A stretch of 57,933 nt of DNA from Bradyrhizobium sp. STM 3843 (GCF_000239815.1 NZ_CAFK01000193.1:1-57933); one strand, 5' to 3'. Positions 1 to 8,157 are shown, counted from the first letter of the stretch. Made by a program: numbers and translations. The notes: generated by a model not told the origin, from the letters alone.

Positions 1-1
1 C

Positions 2-1375
2 TTCTACCGCGTCTCCGACTTCCTCGAGCCGAAGCATTTCTTCGAGCCGATCCACCAGACCATCTTCGAGACCGCCGCGAGCCTGATCCGGATGGGCAAG
101 ATCGCCACGCCGGTGACGCTGAAGACCTTCCTGCCCGCGGATGTCGATATCGGCGGCATGACCGTCGGCCAGTATCTGGCGCGGCTCGCCGCGGAAGCGA
201 CCACCATCATCAACGCCCAGGACTATGGGCGCACCATCTACGACCTGTCGCTGCGCCGCGACCTGATCAATATCGGCGAGGACATGGTCAACGTGGCCTA
301 TGACGCGCCGGTGGATTTCACGCCGCGCACCCAGATCGAAGATGCCGAGCGCAGGCTCTATGAGCTTGCGGAATCCGGCCGCTACGACGGCGGCTTCCAG
401 AAATTCTCCCAGGCGCTGACCATCGCCATCGACATGGCGGCCAAGGCCTTCCAGCGCGACGGCAAGCTGTCCGGCATCTCGACCGGCTTGCGCGACCTCG
501 ACGCCAAGATGGGCGGCCTGCAGCATTCCGACCTGATCATCCTGGCCGGCCGTCCCGGCATGGGCAAGACCTCGCTCGCCACCAACATCGCCTACAACGT
601 CGCCCGAGCCTATGTGCCCGAATTGCAGCCGGACGGGACCAACAAGGCGGTCAATGGCGGCGTTGTCGGGTTCTTCTCCTGCGAAATGAGCGGTGAGCAG
701 CTTGCCACCCGTATCATTGCCGAGCGCTCGGGCATCCCCTCCAGTCATATCCGGCGCGGCGGCATCAGCGAGGCCGATTTCGAGAAATTGCGGGAATGCT
801 CCATCGAGCTGCAGTCCCTGCCCTTCTACGTCGACGAGACCGGCGGCATCTCGATTTCGCAGGTGATGGCCCGCGCCCGGCGGCTGAAGCGGCAGAAGGG
901 GCTCGACCTCCTGGTCATCGACTACATCCAGCTTCTGGCGGGCTCCGGCAAGCGCGGCAACGACAATCGCGTGCAGGAAATCACCGAGATCACCACCAGC
1001 CTGAAGGCGCTGGCCAAGGAGCTCAACGTTCCCATCATCGCGCTGTCGCAGCTGTCGCGCCAGGTCGAGAACCGTGACGACAAGCGTCCGCAGCTGTCGG
1101 ACCTGCGCGAATCCGGCTCGATCGAGCAGGACGCCGACGTCGTGCTGTTCGTGTACCGCGGAGAATACTACCTTGCCGCCAAGGAGCCGCGTCCAGGGAC
1201 CGAGGAGCATGCCAAATGGCAGCTTGAGATGGACGCAGCTCTCGGCAAGGCCGAGGTGATCATTGGCAAGCAACGTCACGGACCGACCGGCACCGTCGAA
1301 TTGCACTTCGAGGCATCGGTCACCCGGTTCGGTGACCTCGCTCACGATGGCACGGTGCCTTCGCATGATTACTGA
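2..1375 (+). CDS. dnaB: Replicative DNA helicase DnaB (5' end outside window)
   Basis: Hexameric helicase that unwinds DNA ahead of the replisome. The reading frame is open from base 2, so the start codon and roughly the first 60 residues lie outside the window. The visible part starts in the N-terminal helical domain (about 30 residues before an internal ATG at 92), followed by the RecA-like domain with Walker A GRPGMGKTS and the Walker B region LLVIDYIQLL. The DnaB-type motifs SQLSRQVE and LSDLRESGSIEQDADVV follow. The end shows the family C-terminus (IIGKQRHGPTG). The alanine racemase gene follows 48 bp downstream on the same strand. Identification is secure; only the start is missing. Confidence 0.97.
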   Translation, partial: FYRVSDFLEPKHFFEPIHQTIFETAASLIRMGKIATPVTLKTFLPADVDIGGMTVGQYLARLAAEATTIINAQDYGRTIYDLSLRRDLINIGEDMVNVAYDAPVDFTPRTQIEDAERRLYELAESGRYDGGFQKFSQALTIAIDMAAKAFQRDGKLSGISTGLRDLDAKMGGLQHSDLIILAGRPGMGKTSLATNIAYNVARAYVPELQPDGTNKAVNGGVVGFFSCEMSGEQLATRIIAERSGIPSSHIRRGGISEADFEKLRECSIELQSLPFYVDETGGISISQVMARARRLKRQKGLDLLVIDYIQLLAGSGKRGNDNRVQEITEITTSLKALAKELNVPIIALSQLSRQVENRDDKRPQLSDLRESGSIEQDADVVLFVYRGEYYLAAKEPRPGTEEHAKWQLEMDAALGKAEVIIGKQRHGPTGTVELHFEASVTRFGDLAHDGTVPSHDY

Positions 1376-1423
1376 CGCGGCCCATGGTTGAACGCCGGCC
1401 GCGGCCCGCGTAAAAAGCGGATC

Positions 1424-2641
1424 ATGACAGTTCCCCATCCGAAACCGGCCGATGAAGCGAGCGCGCCCGCGCCCGAGGCCGACCTCGTCCCGCCGAGCGC
1501 CACCGGCGTGCTGACCGTCGATCTCGACGCACTGGTGGCCAACTGGCGCAGACTCGAGAAAACGGCGGTGCCGGCGGAATGCGCTGGAGTCATCAAGGCC
1601 GATGCCTATGGCTGCGGCACCGCACCGGTGGCGCGCGCGCTGGCCGCCGCTGGCTGCAAGACCTTCTTCGTCGCTACGCTGTCGGAAGCGCGGGCCGCCC
1701 GTGCGGCGCTGCCGGATGCGGCCGCGCTCTATGTACTGAACGGCTTCTTCCAGAACACCGGCGACGACTACGCGAAACACAATTGCCGTCCCGTGATCGG
1801 CGACCTCCATGAGCTCGCCGAATGGGACTTGTTCTGCCGCCGCACCGGCTGGACTGGCGGCGCCGCCATCCACATCGACACCGGCATGAACCGGCTCGGC
1901 CTGACCGTCGACGCGGCACAGAGCATCATCCCGCGCATCCATGCCGGCGACCACGGTATCACGCTCGTCATGAGCCACCTCGTCTCGGCCGAGCAGCTCA
2001 ACGCGCCGGTCAACGCGCGCCAGCTTGGTGCCTTCCGTGCGATCGCCAGCGAATTCGCCGGCGTGCCGGCCTCGCTTGCCAATTCGTCCGGCATCTTCCT
2101 CGGCGCGCCGTTCCAGTTCGACCTGGTCCGACCGGGAGCCGCACTCTATGGCGTCAACCCGACGCCCGAGGCCGACAATCCGATGCAGCCGGTCGCCGAG
2201 ATCAAGGCCCGCATCGTCCAGCTCCGCGACATCGAGCGCGGCGAGACCGTGGGCTATGGCAGCACCTGGACCGCGCGCCGCGCGACCAGGATCGCGATCA
2301 TCTCGGCCGGCTATGCCGACGGCTATTTCCGCGCGGCCAGCTCCAATGACGGCACCCGCGGCGCCGACGTCGTCATTGGCGGCAAGCGCTGCCCGATCGC
2401 GGGGCGGATCTCGATGGACCTGATCGCAGTCGACATCACCGACCTGCCGCCCAAGAGCGTCAAGCGCGGCCAGATGGCCACACTGCTCGGCGACGGCATC
2501 ACCGTCGACGAGCTCGCGCATCATTTCGGCACCATCGGCTATGAGGTCCTGACCAGCCTCGGCAAGCGCTATACGCGGATCTACAAGGGCGGTCCGGTGG
2601 CGGCGGAGTTGGCGCCGACCGCTGGCGCGCAGCAAGTGTAA
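1424..2641 (+). CDS. alr: Alanine racemase
   Basis: PLP enzyme that interconverts L- and D-alanine for peptidoglycan synthesis in the cytoplasm. The PLP-binding lysine lies in VIKADAYGCG, about K58 from the ATG at 1424. HIDTGMNRLGL, SLANSSGIF and the RPGAALYGVNP segment are typical, and the second catalytic tyrosine region GYGSTW is present. Length is about 405 residues. A TTG at 1388 would add 12 residues, but the ATG at 1424 is preferred because the family homology starts well after it. The first 25 residues are Pro/Ala-rich and probably disordered. It follows dnaB closely and may share its transcript. Confidence 0.95.
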   Translation: MTVPHPKPADEASAPAPEADLVPPSATGVLTVDLDALVANWRRLEKTAVPAECAGVIKADAYGCGTAPVARALAAAGCKTFFVATLSEARAARAALPDAAALYVLNGFFQNTGDDYAKHNCRPVIGDLHELAEWDLFCRRTGWTGGAAIHIDTGMNRLGLTVDAAQSIIPRIHAGDHGITLVMSHLVSAEQLNAPVNARQLGAFRAIASEFAGVPASLANSSGIFLGAPFQFDLVRPGAALYGVNPTPEADNPMQPVAEIKARIVQLRDIERGETVGYGSTWTARRATRIAIISAGYADGYFRAASSNDGTRGADVVIGGKRCPIAGRISMDLIAVDITDLPPKSVKRGQMATLLGDGITVDELAHHFGTIGYEVLTSLGKRYTRIYKGGPVAAELAPTAGAQQV

Positions 2642-3482
2642 GAGCGCATTCAGCGGCCCAATCGTCCTTGCGAGCGCCAGCGACGTGTCCGCCCTAGCCC
2701 GAAGGGCGACAGCGGAAGCAAGCCGGATTGATGTGCGCAGCTCCGGATTGCTTCGTCGCCGAAGCCTGTCGTTGGGCTCGCCGGAGGCGAGACCCGTGGG
2801 CTCCTCGCAATGACGATCCCGAAACATGAGTAGTCTTTCTCGCGGTGCATAGCGCCCGAGTTGTGCATCTCGTATTCACCCTCTTGATCGTCGAGGGCGC
2901 AGGGAATGCCGGGTGCTGGCCGCAACCCATGGCCCGCCTGCAGCAAAGAAGCAGGCGGCAGTCACCACAGGTCCAGCCGGTCATCCGGCATTCCCTGCGC
3001 GATGGATTTACGCCTTATGCGTACTCTCCCCGGGGACCGGGCTTTCTTGCCCCCGTGACCGGCGGATCATCATCACCACCGGCGTAGCATCAGCGTCGGG
3101 ATGCCAGGACCATACGTTTTCGACGTGCGCCTTGTGCCGTTCGTCCACACGACCCCAGGCCATGTTGCGATCCAAAACGCCCACCGCATCCCACCCCGCG
3201 TGTCGTGACGATCGCGATGCGCCCCTCGTGCCGAGGCGGGACGGCGAGAGAAAACCACAATTTCTGAAAAACAGAAAGAAGAATATTTTTGGCGGGAGGA
3301 CTGGACAGGGTGAGTCGCCTTGAGATTGCTGGGGAAATTGGTGTTTTGCGCACGGAGTGCGCATGGAGTATGTCGGCTTTGCATGATCTCCGGCCGACGA
3401 ATGCCATGGTTCATACGTCGTCTGACACGAGGCCATTGTGCTGTAAGCTCACTGCAGTGATCACTCCGAAGGAGCTCGCGAC
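2642..3482. other. Gene-free stretch made of repeat-derived sequence
   Basis: No convincing gene in about 840 bp. Bases 2650-2820 resemble the short genus repeat that ends in a cgcaatgacg-type tail. Bases 2880-3260 resemble a long repeat that I recall as scattered through Bradyrhizobium genomes and often mis-annotated as small arginine/proline-rich proteins. It contains the hairpin listed separately. Several overlapping frames are open here on both strands, as expected of GC-rich non-coding DNA, and none has a ribosome binding site or a recognisable domain. The last 40 bp hold the likely control region of the next gene, including overlapping palindromes at 3450-3464. Confidence 0.6.
2897..3000. 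repeat. Long hairpin with 16-bp perfect inverted ends
   Basis: The arm gcgcagggaatgccgg at 2897-2912 is the exact reverse complement of 2985-3000. Inside the loop a second inverted pair, ccgcctgc at 2934-2941 and gcaggcgg at 2951-2958, would form a nested hairpin. The layout suggests a miniature palindromic element or a degenerate genus repeat. There is no transposase nearby. Confidence 0.75.
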
Positions 3483-3881
3483 ATGACGTTGGAACATCCG
3501 TACCCAAGAGGCCTTCTGCACAACGCGGCATTCTCGCAGGTCGTCGTCGCCTCAGGAGCGCGCACAATCTACACGGCGGGGCAGGTCTCCGTCGACGAAA
3601 GCGGCGCAACCATTGGCGTTGGTGATCTCGCCGAGCAGACAGCGCAGGCGATGCGCAATATCGGTCTCGCCCTCGCCGCAGCCGGTGCGAGCTACAGCGA
3701 TATCGTCAAAATCACCACATATGTTGTGAACTATGAGCCCGAACACCGAGCCATCGTTGGCAAGGCACGAGCACCCTTCTTCGCAAAGAAAATACCACCG
3801 GCCAGCACCCTGATCGGTGTCACCGCGCTCGCAATGCCGGAGTGGCTCGTCGAGATTGAGGCTGTTGCTGTGATCGACTGA
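3483..3881 (+). CDS. RidA/YjgF-like family protein (arginine-less subgroup)
   Basis: A 132-residue protein of the RidA (YjgF/YER057c/UK114) fold. Archetypal RidA deaminates reactive enamine/imine intermediates. Family signs are IYTAGQVSVDESG near the start, QTAQAMRNIGLALAAAGAS, DIVKITTYV and the C-terminal VEIEAVAVID. The catalytic arginine of true RidA (in a VARLP-type motif) is not present: the segment reads GVTALAMPEW. It is therefore probably one of the Rid subgroups without imine deaminase activity. A good ribosome site (ggag at 3470-3473) precedes the ATG. Overlapping palindromes (cactgcagtg, gtgatcac) at 3450-3464 just upstream could be an operator. Confidence 0.85.
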   Translation: MTLEHPYPRGLLHNAAFSQVVVASGARTIYTAGQVSVDESGATIGVGDLAEQTAQAMRNIGLALAAAGASYSDIVKITTYVVNYEPEHRAIVGKARAPFFAKKIPPASTLIGVTALAMPEWLVEIEAVAVID

Positions 3882-4295
3882 GATACGCGCGGACAGATGA
3901 TGTCCGCACATTGAAACTGCTGCTCGAAGTCTCCACTGGACCGGACAATTTGGCTGGTCCTTGTTGCCCCCCGCCCCATGACGCTGAAGCAAGCGTAGCC
4001 CGGATGAGCGCAGCGACATCCGGGGCGCCAGCCCCGAGGCCATCCATCGGTCAGCAGACCCGCATATCGCTGCGCTTATACGGGCTACGCTCGTTGGACA
4101 CGCCGAGTCGCATTGAAAACGCTGACTAACTTCGTGTTTCGGCGCGGCCGTTTAGAAGGACTTTTCTCCGGCCGTCCCCGCGATGTCGAGCCAGCAAGAA
4201 CCACTGACGAGCCCACCGATGACATCGTCGGCCACGCTTGATACGCTCATGAAAGCCTGCACTGTCAGGCAGTAATAAGTAATAGGCGTGCAGCG
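3882..4295. other. Intergenic region with repeat copy A1
   Basis: About 410 bp without a supported gene. The middle is the 100-bp repeat at 3992-4091 described below. The remainder shows no ribosome site followed by a coherent frame. The last 40 bp before 4296 contain a small inverted pair (gcctg at 4255 and caggc at 4266). Confidence 0.6.
3992..4091 (+). repeat. 100-bp palindromic repeat, copy A1
   Basis: Begins agcgtagcccg and ends cgggctacgct, perfect 11-bp inverted ends. The arms continue as a near-perfect hairpin (atgagcgcagcgacat against atatcgctgcgcttat). An inner small hairpin is formed by cggggc and gccccg. Copies at 4658-4757, 5329-5428 and 10891-10990 have the same orientation. 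It lies 110 bp after the RidA-like gene. It resembles REP/BIME-type elements. Confidence 0.85.
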
Positions 4296-4631
4296 ATGAG
4301 TCGGATTGAGTCTGAGATTCTGGTGGCCCGCGGCAGGATACTCAAATCCGCGCAAGAGATGCTGGCTGGAACGCTGTCGTATATCGAAGGCGCACGGAAT
4401 ATCCTTGCGGCCTGGAAGACAGCACGATTTGATGAACGGGATCCCGACCTCCTGCCCTTGGTCGGAATCGATTCCGAGACAGACGCGCTACCCTTTGGGG
4501 AGATGAGGGAGCACTGGCAAGCGGCGGCGCTAGAAGCGCTTCAGCCGGAAATCGACCAAAAAGAAGCTTGGGCCCGCGGATTTGGCGAACCTCACTGCCG
4601 AAGTCTCGTCGAGCGCTTTTCAAATGGCTAA
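4296..4631 (+). CDS. Small conserved-type protein, possibly DUF2489-like
   Basis: Encodes 111 residues, mostly helical and acidic, without a signal peptide or membrane segment. The pattern SYIEGARNILAAWKTARFDERDPDLLPLVGIDSETDALPFG resembles what I remember of the DUF2489 family, but I cannot confirm it and the function is unknown. It is bracketed by two copies of the 100-bp repeat, one 204 bp upstream and one starting 26 bp after the stop. The context gives no functional hint beyond this cassette-like arrangement. Confidence 0.65.
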   Translation: MSRIESEILVARGRILKSAQEMLAGTLSYIEGARNILAAWKTARFDERDPDLLPLVGIDSETDALPFGEMREHWQAAALEALQPEIDQKEAWARGFGEPHCRSLVERFSNG

Positions 4632-4657
4632 ATCGAAGTCGGCACTCGGGTCCAGCA

Positions 4658-4757
4658 AGCGTAGCCCGGACGAGCGCAGCGACATCCGGGGCGCCAGCCC
4701 CGAGGCCATCCATCGGTCAGCAGACCCGCATATCGCTGCGCTTATGCGGGCTACGCT
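4658..4757 (+). repeat. 100-bp palindromic repeat, copy A2
   Basis: Nearly identical to copy A1 over the full 100 bp, including both 11-bp ends and the inner cggggc/gccccg hairpin. It starts 26 bp after the stop codon of the preceding gene and 666 bp after the start of copy A1. Confidence 0.85.
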
Positions 4758-4911
4758 CGCTGTTTCATTTTTTAAGCGCATCACGAGTCGTTGTGTCGGC
4801 ATGAGCCAGTTTCGATCGTCCTTGGATAGACACATCTCAGAGGAGCTGTGGATGGAACTGCACAGGTGAAGGGACACGGTCACTTGACTTGTCAGAATCG
4901 GATGAGGAGCA

Positions 4912-5331
4912 ATGTTGATGAGGATCACTGTCGAAACCAGCGTAGCAGCCCCGATCGATCAGGTCTGGCGTGCCTATACGACGCCTGCAGACATCATGAA
5001 GTGGAACGCCGCGTCCGACGACTGGCATACGACCAAAGCCACGGTCGACCTGAGAGAAGGAGGCGCTTTCTCATCTCGCATGGAGGCCAAGGACGGCAGC
5101 ATGGGCTTTGACTTCGCCGGCACCTACACGAAGATCGTTGAACACAAGCGGATCGAATACGCGTTCGGCGATCGGAAGGCCGAAGTGGAGTTCGCACCCG
5201 GTCCGAAGGGCATTGTCGTCCGCGTTGTCTTCGATAGCGAACCGACGCACTCGGTTGAGCAGCAGCAAGGCGGTTGGCAGGCGATCCTCGACAACTTCGC
5301 ACGATACGTGGAGACGAAGCCGCAACCCTAG
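4912..5331 (+). CDS. SRPBCC (AHSA1-type) domain protein
   Basis: A 139-residue single-domain protein of the START/Bet v1-like SRPBCC superfamily, a hydrophobic-ligand-binding fold. Signs are the opening ITVETSVAAPIDQVWRAYT, TPADIMKWNAASDDWHT, the strand pair with GTYTKIVEHKRIEYAF and the C-terminal helix GGWQAILDNFARYVE. The ligand cannot be read from the sequence. The start is either ATG 4912 or ATG 4918, since gaggag lies just upstream of both. The stop TAG is the first three bases of the next 100-bp repeat (gTAGcccgga type), so the repeat appears to have fused onto, or supplied, the end of the gene. Confidence 0.85.
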   Translation: MLMRITVETSVAAPIDQVWRAYTTPADIMKWNAASDDWHTTKATVDLREGGAFSSRMEAKDGSMGFDFAGTYTKIVEHKRIEYAFGDRKAEVEFAPGPKGIVVRVVFDSEPTHSVEQQQGGWQAILDNFARYVETKPQP

Positions 5332-5428
5332 CCCGGATGAGCGCAGCGATATCCGGGCGCCAGCCCAGAGGGCATCTATCGACCGGCAGACCCGCATGTC
5401 GCTGCGCGCATGCTCATGCTCGCTAAGT
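5329..5428 (+). repeat. 100-bp palindromic repeat, copy A3 (diverged)
   Basis: Starts with tagcccggatgagcgcagcg inside the SRPBCC stop codon and keeps the agacccgcatgtcgctgcg part. The right end is degraded (gcatgctcatgctcgct instead of the intact cgggctacgct arm). Spacing to copy A2 is 671 bp. The right boundary is approximate. Confidence 0.75.
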
Positions 5429-5463
5429 GCACCCCAACGCCTCAGGGCGTAGGGATCGCGATA

Positions 5464-5586
5464 TCATCGCCATAACCAAGGCGCGGCGATCAGCGCGACA
5501 ATGACGATAGCAGCGAGGATCGCCATCCATCCCCGAGCGTCAAAGTCAAAACCTGGACCCTTGAAACGCAGCTGATGGTCGGACAT
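5464..5586 (-). CDS. Small single-span membrane protein, 40 residues
   Basis: Too short for usual ORF cut-offs. Reading leftward from the ATG at 5586 gives a protein that begins MSDHQLRFKGPGFDFDARGW. A continuous hydrophobic helix of about 17 residues (MAILAAIVIVALIAAPW) follows, ending WLWR. A ribosome site (ggagag) lies about 9 bases upstream of the start. The polar N-terminus, single membrane span and positive C-terminal residue look like a real inner-membrane small protein. Function is unknown. Nothing nearby is on the same strand, so it is probably monocistronic. Confidence 0.6.
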   Translation of the reverse strand: MSDHQLRFKGPGFDFDARGWMAILAAIVIVALIAAPWLWR

Positions 5587-6081
5587 TACATGGCTCTCCA
5601 TTTGAAGTCATGGACAAGCCGAAACAGTCGTAAGGGGATGGATTTGGCCCACAGATTCCAAATCTGTGCAACGCACCGACACAGAGCGCAGAAAAAGCTC
5701 AATAACATCAGGTCCCCTGAGAATCATCACTGACACAGAGGGTTAGAACTTGCCCTGGCTATGTGGGTAAGTCCTGCTGCCGTCGAAGATCTTTGCGATT
5801 ATTTTAGCGGCGTGGTTCCTTGGTAGAGAACCAGGGGATTTTCAAATTCCTCAATGATTTCATCGTTCGGCGCTCATAGGAGAAGAGCGCAGTACAACAA
5901 AAATTTCCGCCCAGCCTATGAGCGAAAGTGGAAGCTCTCGTCGCGAACTTGATACGAGCTTCGGAGTTTCAGGACGGCACGACTTGACCGTACACATCGT
6001 AACCGTTCGCTGGTGATCTAGGATAAGGTTACAAGCGGCCCACGGTCCTTTCGCGTGATGAAGGAATAGGAGTGTCAAGCC
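5587..6081. other. Intergenic region upstream of the LanC-like gene
   Basis: About 500 bp, more AT-rich in places than its surroundings (for example around 5790-5860). It presumably holds promoters for the small membrane protein (leftward) and the LanC-like gene (rightward). A short inverted pair, cacagatt/aatctgtg, lies at about 5650-5670. A 32-codon frame at 5918-6016 is discussed under rejected items. No LanA-type precursor or other convincing gene is seen. Confidence 0.5.
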
Positions 6082-7275
6082 ATGATCGTTCTCGGCCGTC
6101 ATCGCGCGCTCGTCGACGAGGCCTGGAGCGACCTGGCAGCCCGGAACGCGATCGCCGACATCGTCAGCGACGCAGTCGCTGATTTCGATCCCGAGACGTT
6201 CTGGCCGGGCCACCCCGGCGATGATGGCGTCGGCGACGGTAACCCGAGTTTCTATTATGGCGCGGCCGGCGTGATTTGGGCGCTGGACTATTTGCATCGG
6301 ATTGGCGCGACCCGCATCACTGCGGACTTTCGCCCAGTAATGCCGAAGCTCCTCGAGCGGACAATCACTCACTTCCAAACCCATTCGCCGACCGATTACG
6401 CCAAACATGGTTCTCTGCTGTTTGGCGACATGGGCGCGGCCCTTCTTGCCATGCGCATTGCTCCCATCTCGAGCCTGGCCGATCTGGTGCACGCACGCGC
6501 AGAAGCGAACAACGGACTTCCAGTCCGAGAACTGATGTGGGGCTTGCCCGGCTCGATGCTGGCCGCAATCCATATGGCGGAGATGACGCAGGAGCCGCGG
6601 TGGCGCCGGCTGTTCGAAATGCAGACAGCCCGGCTCCTGGCCGAATTGGAGGAGACGCCGCAAGGACCGCTTTGGACACAAGATCTCTACGGCACCAAAG
6701 ATCGTTGGCTCGGGCCCGTGCACGGCTTCGCCGGCAACCTCATTCCGTTGTTGCGAGGATGGGACTGGCTGACGCCGATGCAGCAGGCGCACGTGGTCGA
6801 CTTTGTGCCAAGAGCCCTCGCGGCGAATGCATGGCAATCTGACGTTGGGGCGACCTGGGGCGCGAGAAGCAAGCGCGAGACGCCGCCGACCTTGTGTCAG
6901 CATTGTCATGGTGCGCCGGGCATGGTGACGACCTTTGCGGAGGCGCCGATCGCGAGCCCTGACTTTGACGCGCTTCTGCTGGATGCTGGTCGATTCACCT
7001 GGTCCGCCGGACCACTCACAAAGGGATCCAATCTCTGCCACGGCACAAGCGGGAATGGGTATGCATTCCTGAAACTCTACCGCCGCACCAACGATACGAT
7101 CTGGCTCGACCGCGCGCGCCAGTTCGCCATGACGGCCATCGTCCAGTATCGCAGCACGCGCGTCGCGGTCGGCCGCGGACGCTATTCGCTTTGGACCGGC
7201 GACGTCGGCCTCGCTATCTACCTGTGGGATTGCATCACGGGAGAGCCGCGTTTCCCGACGATCGACGTGTTCTGA
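6082..7275 (+). CDS. LanC-like (lanthionine cyclase family) protein
   Basis: Encodes 397 residues with the alpha/alpha toroid repeats of the LanC family, zinc enzymes that add thiols to dehydroamino acids. The GxxG-type repeats are YYGAAGVIWAL, LFGDMGAALL, GLPGSMLAA, VHGFAGNLI, CHGAPGMVT, CHGTSGNGYAFL and WTGDVGLAIYLW. The expected catalytic and zinc residues are all present: H214 in VHG, C275 in CHGAPG, and C319-H320 in LCHGTSG. Their numbering is close to that of NisC and LanCL1. There is no signal peptide. No LanB, LanM, protease, exporter or precursor gene is adjacent. It may therefore be a stand-alone LanCL-type glutathione-adding enzyme rather than part of a lantibiotic cluster. A ggag site lies about 10 bases upstream of the ATG. 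Confidence 0.88.
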   Translation: MIVLGRHRALVDEAWSDLAARNAIADIVSDAVADFDPETFWPGHPGDDGVGDGNPSFYYGAAGVIWALDYLHRIGATRITADFRPVMPKLLERTITHFQTHSPTDYAKHGSLLFGDMGAALLAMRIAPISSLADLVHARAEANNGLPVRELMWGLPGSMLAAIHMAEMTQEPRWRRLFEMQTARLLAELEETPQGPLWTQDLYGTKDRWLGPVHGFAGNLIPLLRGWDWLTPMQQAHVVDFVPRALAANAWQSDVGATWGARSKRETPPTLCQHCHGAPGMVTTFAEAPIASPDFDALLLDAGRFTWSAGPLTKGSNLCHGTSGNGYAFLKLYRRTNDTIWLDRARQFAMTAIVQYRSTRVAVGRGRYSLWTGDVGLAIYLWDCITGEPRFPTIDVF

Positions 7276-7344
7276 TCCCCTGTTCAAAGACAGCAAGCTT
7301 GGCCCGGCTGAGCGGGGCAATTTCCGGGACCTTCAACACTCCGG

Positions 7345-7587
7345 TCAATGCTCCCAGGGCCATTTGCTCAGCTCCTGGCGCACTCGATGAAGTCCGAGAT
7401 CCCGCTGTTCAATAGGAGAAAGCTCGGACAGCCTGCGCCGTGCAGCTGCGCGTCGAACCATGTCACGAAGGCCCTCGGCCAGCCCGACCAGTGCTCGGCC
7501 CACCAAGCGTGGCACTCGTATCAGCACAAGATCGCGCACGACGTCGCCTCCTCGGTGCAACGCCGACTGAAAACATGCTGTCCGCAT
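7345..7587 (-). CDS. DUF1127-type small protein
   Basis: About 80 residues from the ATG at 7587. The C-terminal half carries the DUF1127 pattern: arginine-rich RRAAARRRLSELSPIEQRDLGLHRVRQE, then KWPW. DUF1127 proteins are small, basic alphaproteobacterial proteins, some of which bind RNA and act in stress or phosphate/RNA metabolism. The N-terminal part (VVRDLVLIRVPRLVGRALVGLAEGL) is amphipathic. A GTG at 7647 would add 20 residues with less typical composition. No strong ribosome site is seen for either start. It is convergent with the LanC-like gene. Confidence 0.6.
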   Translation of the reverse strand: MRTACFQSALHRGGDVVRDLVLIRVPRLVGRALVGLAEGLRDMVRRAAARRRLSELSPIEQRDLGLHRVRQELSKWPWEH

Positions 7588-7766
7588 CCAAGCCACCCGA
7601 TTTGCGGAAAGCCTCGGGCCACAAGATCCCGGACAATTCCGCCACAAGCAAGCTGAGCTCCGGCCGATCGGCGCGATATCCGGACAGGTCGCTCATCGAT
7701 CCATTTAACGCTGGATAAACGCTGCAAGGTTAGGAGAGTGACGCAGACTTATTGGAGCAGAGCAGC

Positions 7767-8156
7767 ATGTGGCAGCAGGCGCGACATCTCGGAATTGTTC
7801 TGACGGCAATATCGACCCTTTGCCCATTCGGCGTACGCGCCGACGATGCAAGCCCTGGGCGCGATCGCACCGAAGCGAACGCGGAGCGACGCGAGGAGCC
7901 GATCCGGATACAGGTCAGCGTCAATTTGCTGTTTCCTGGACCTGCCGGGGAGAGTGAAGAAGCGGTGAAGCTGAGGGAACGAGCACGGCGCTCAGTTTAT
8001 GAAATGGCGGCTGGCGAGTGCGCTCTGGTTGAGCAGGTGCTCGCGAAAACCTGCCGCCTCGAATCCGTTAGCGTCAGCCTCAACCGACAGTCCGGTGGAC
8101 CGGCCGAAGGTTACGTCGCCGCCGGCAATTTCGTCCTCCGAACGACGCTGAAATAG
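7767..8156 (+). CDS. Secreted protein of unknown function
   Basis: Encodes 129 residues. The N-terminus (MWQQARHLGIVLTAISTLCPFGVRA) looks like a Sec signal peptide with cleavage after VRA. The mature part is charged, with two cysteines (ECALVEQVLAKTC) that could form a disulfide. The TTG at 7752 was rejected as start because ggag at 7754-7757 is correctly spaced for the ATG at 7767. I do not recognise a family. The stop is one base away from the end of the convergent gene at 8158. Confidence 0.65.
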   Translation: MWQQARHLGIVLTAISTLCPFGVRADDASPGRDRTEANAERREEPIRIQVSVNLLFPGPAGESEEAVKLRERARRSVYEMAAGECALVEQVLAKTCRLESVSVSLNRQSGGPAEGYVAAGNFVLRTTLK

Positions 8157-8157
8157 C

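Noticed and set aside
2845..3436. Several overlapping frames of 80-178 residues on both strands
   Set aside because: They lie in repeat-derived DNA, lack ribosome sites and have Arg/Pro-rich composition typical of GC-rich non-coding sequence.
5918..6016. A 32-codon Ser/Thr-rich frame upstream of the LanC-like gene, as a possible lantibiotic precursor
   Set aside because: It has no cysteine, which lanthionine formation needs, and no ribosome site.
5860..7320. 486-residue minus-strand frame opposite the LanC-like gene
   Set aside because: Shadow frame: no start signal, atypical composition, and the plus strand has an intact enzyme with catalytic residues.
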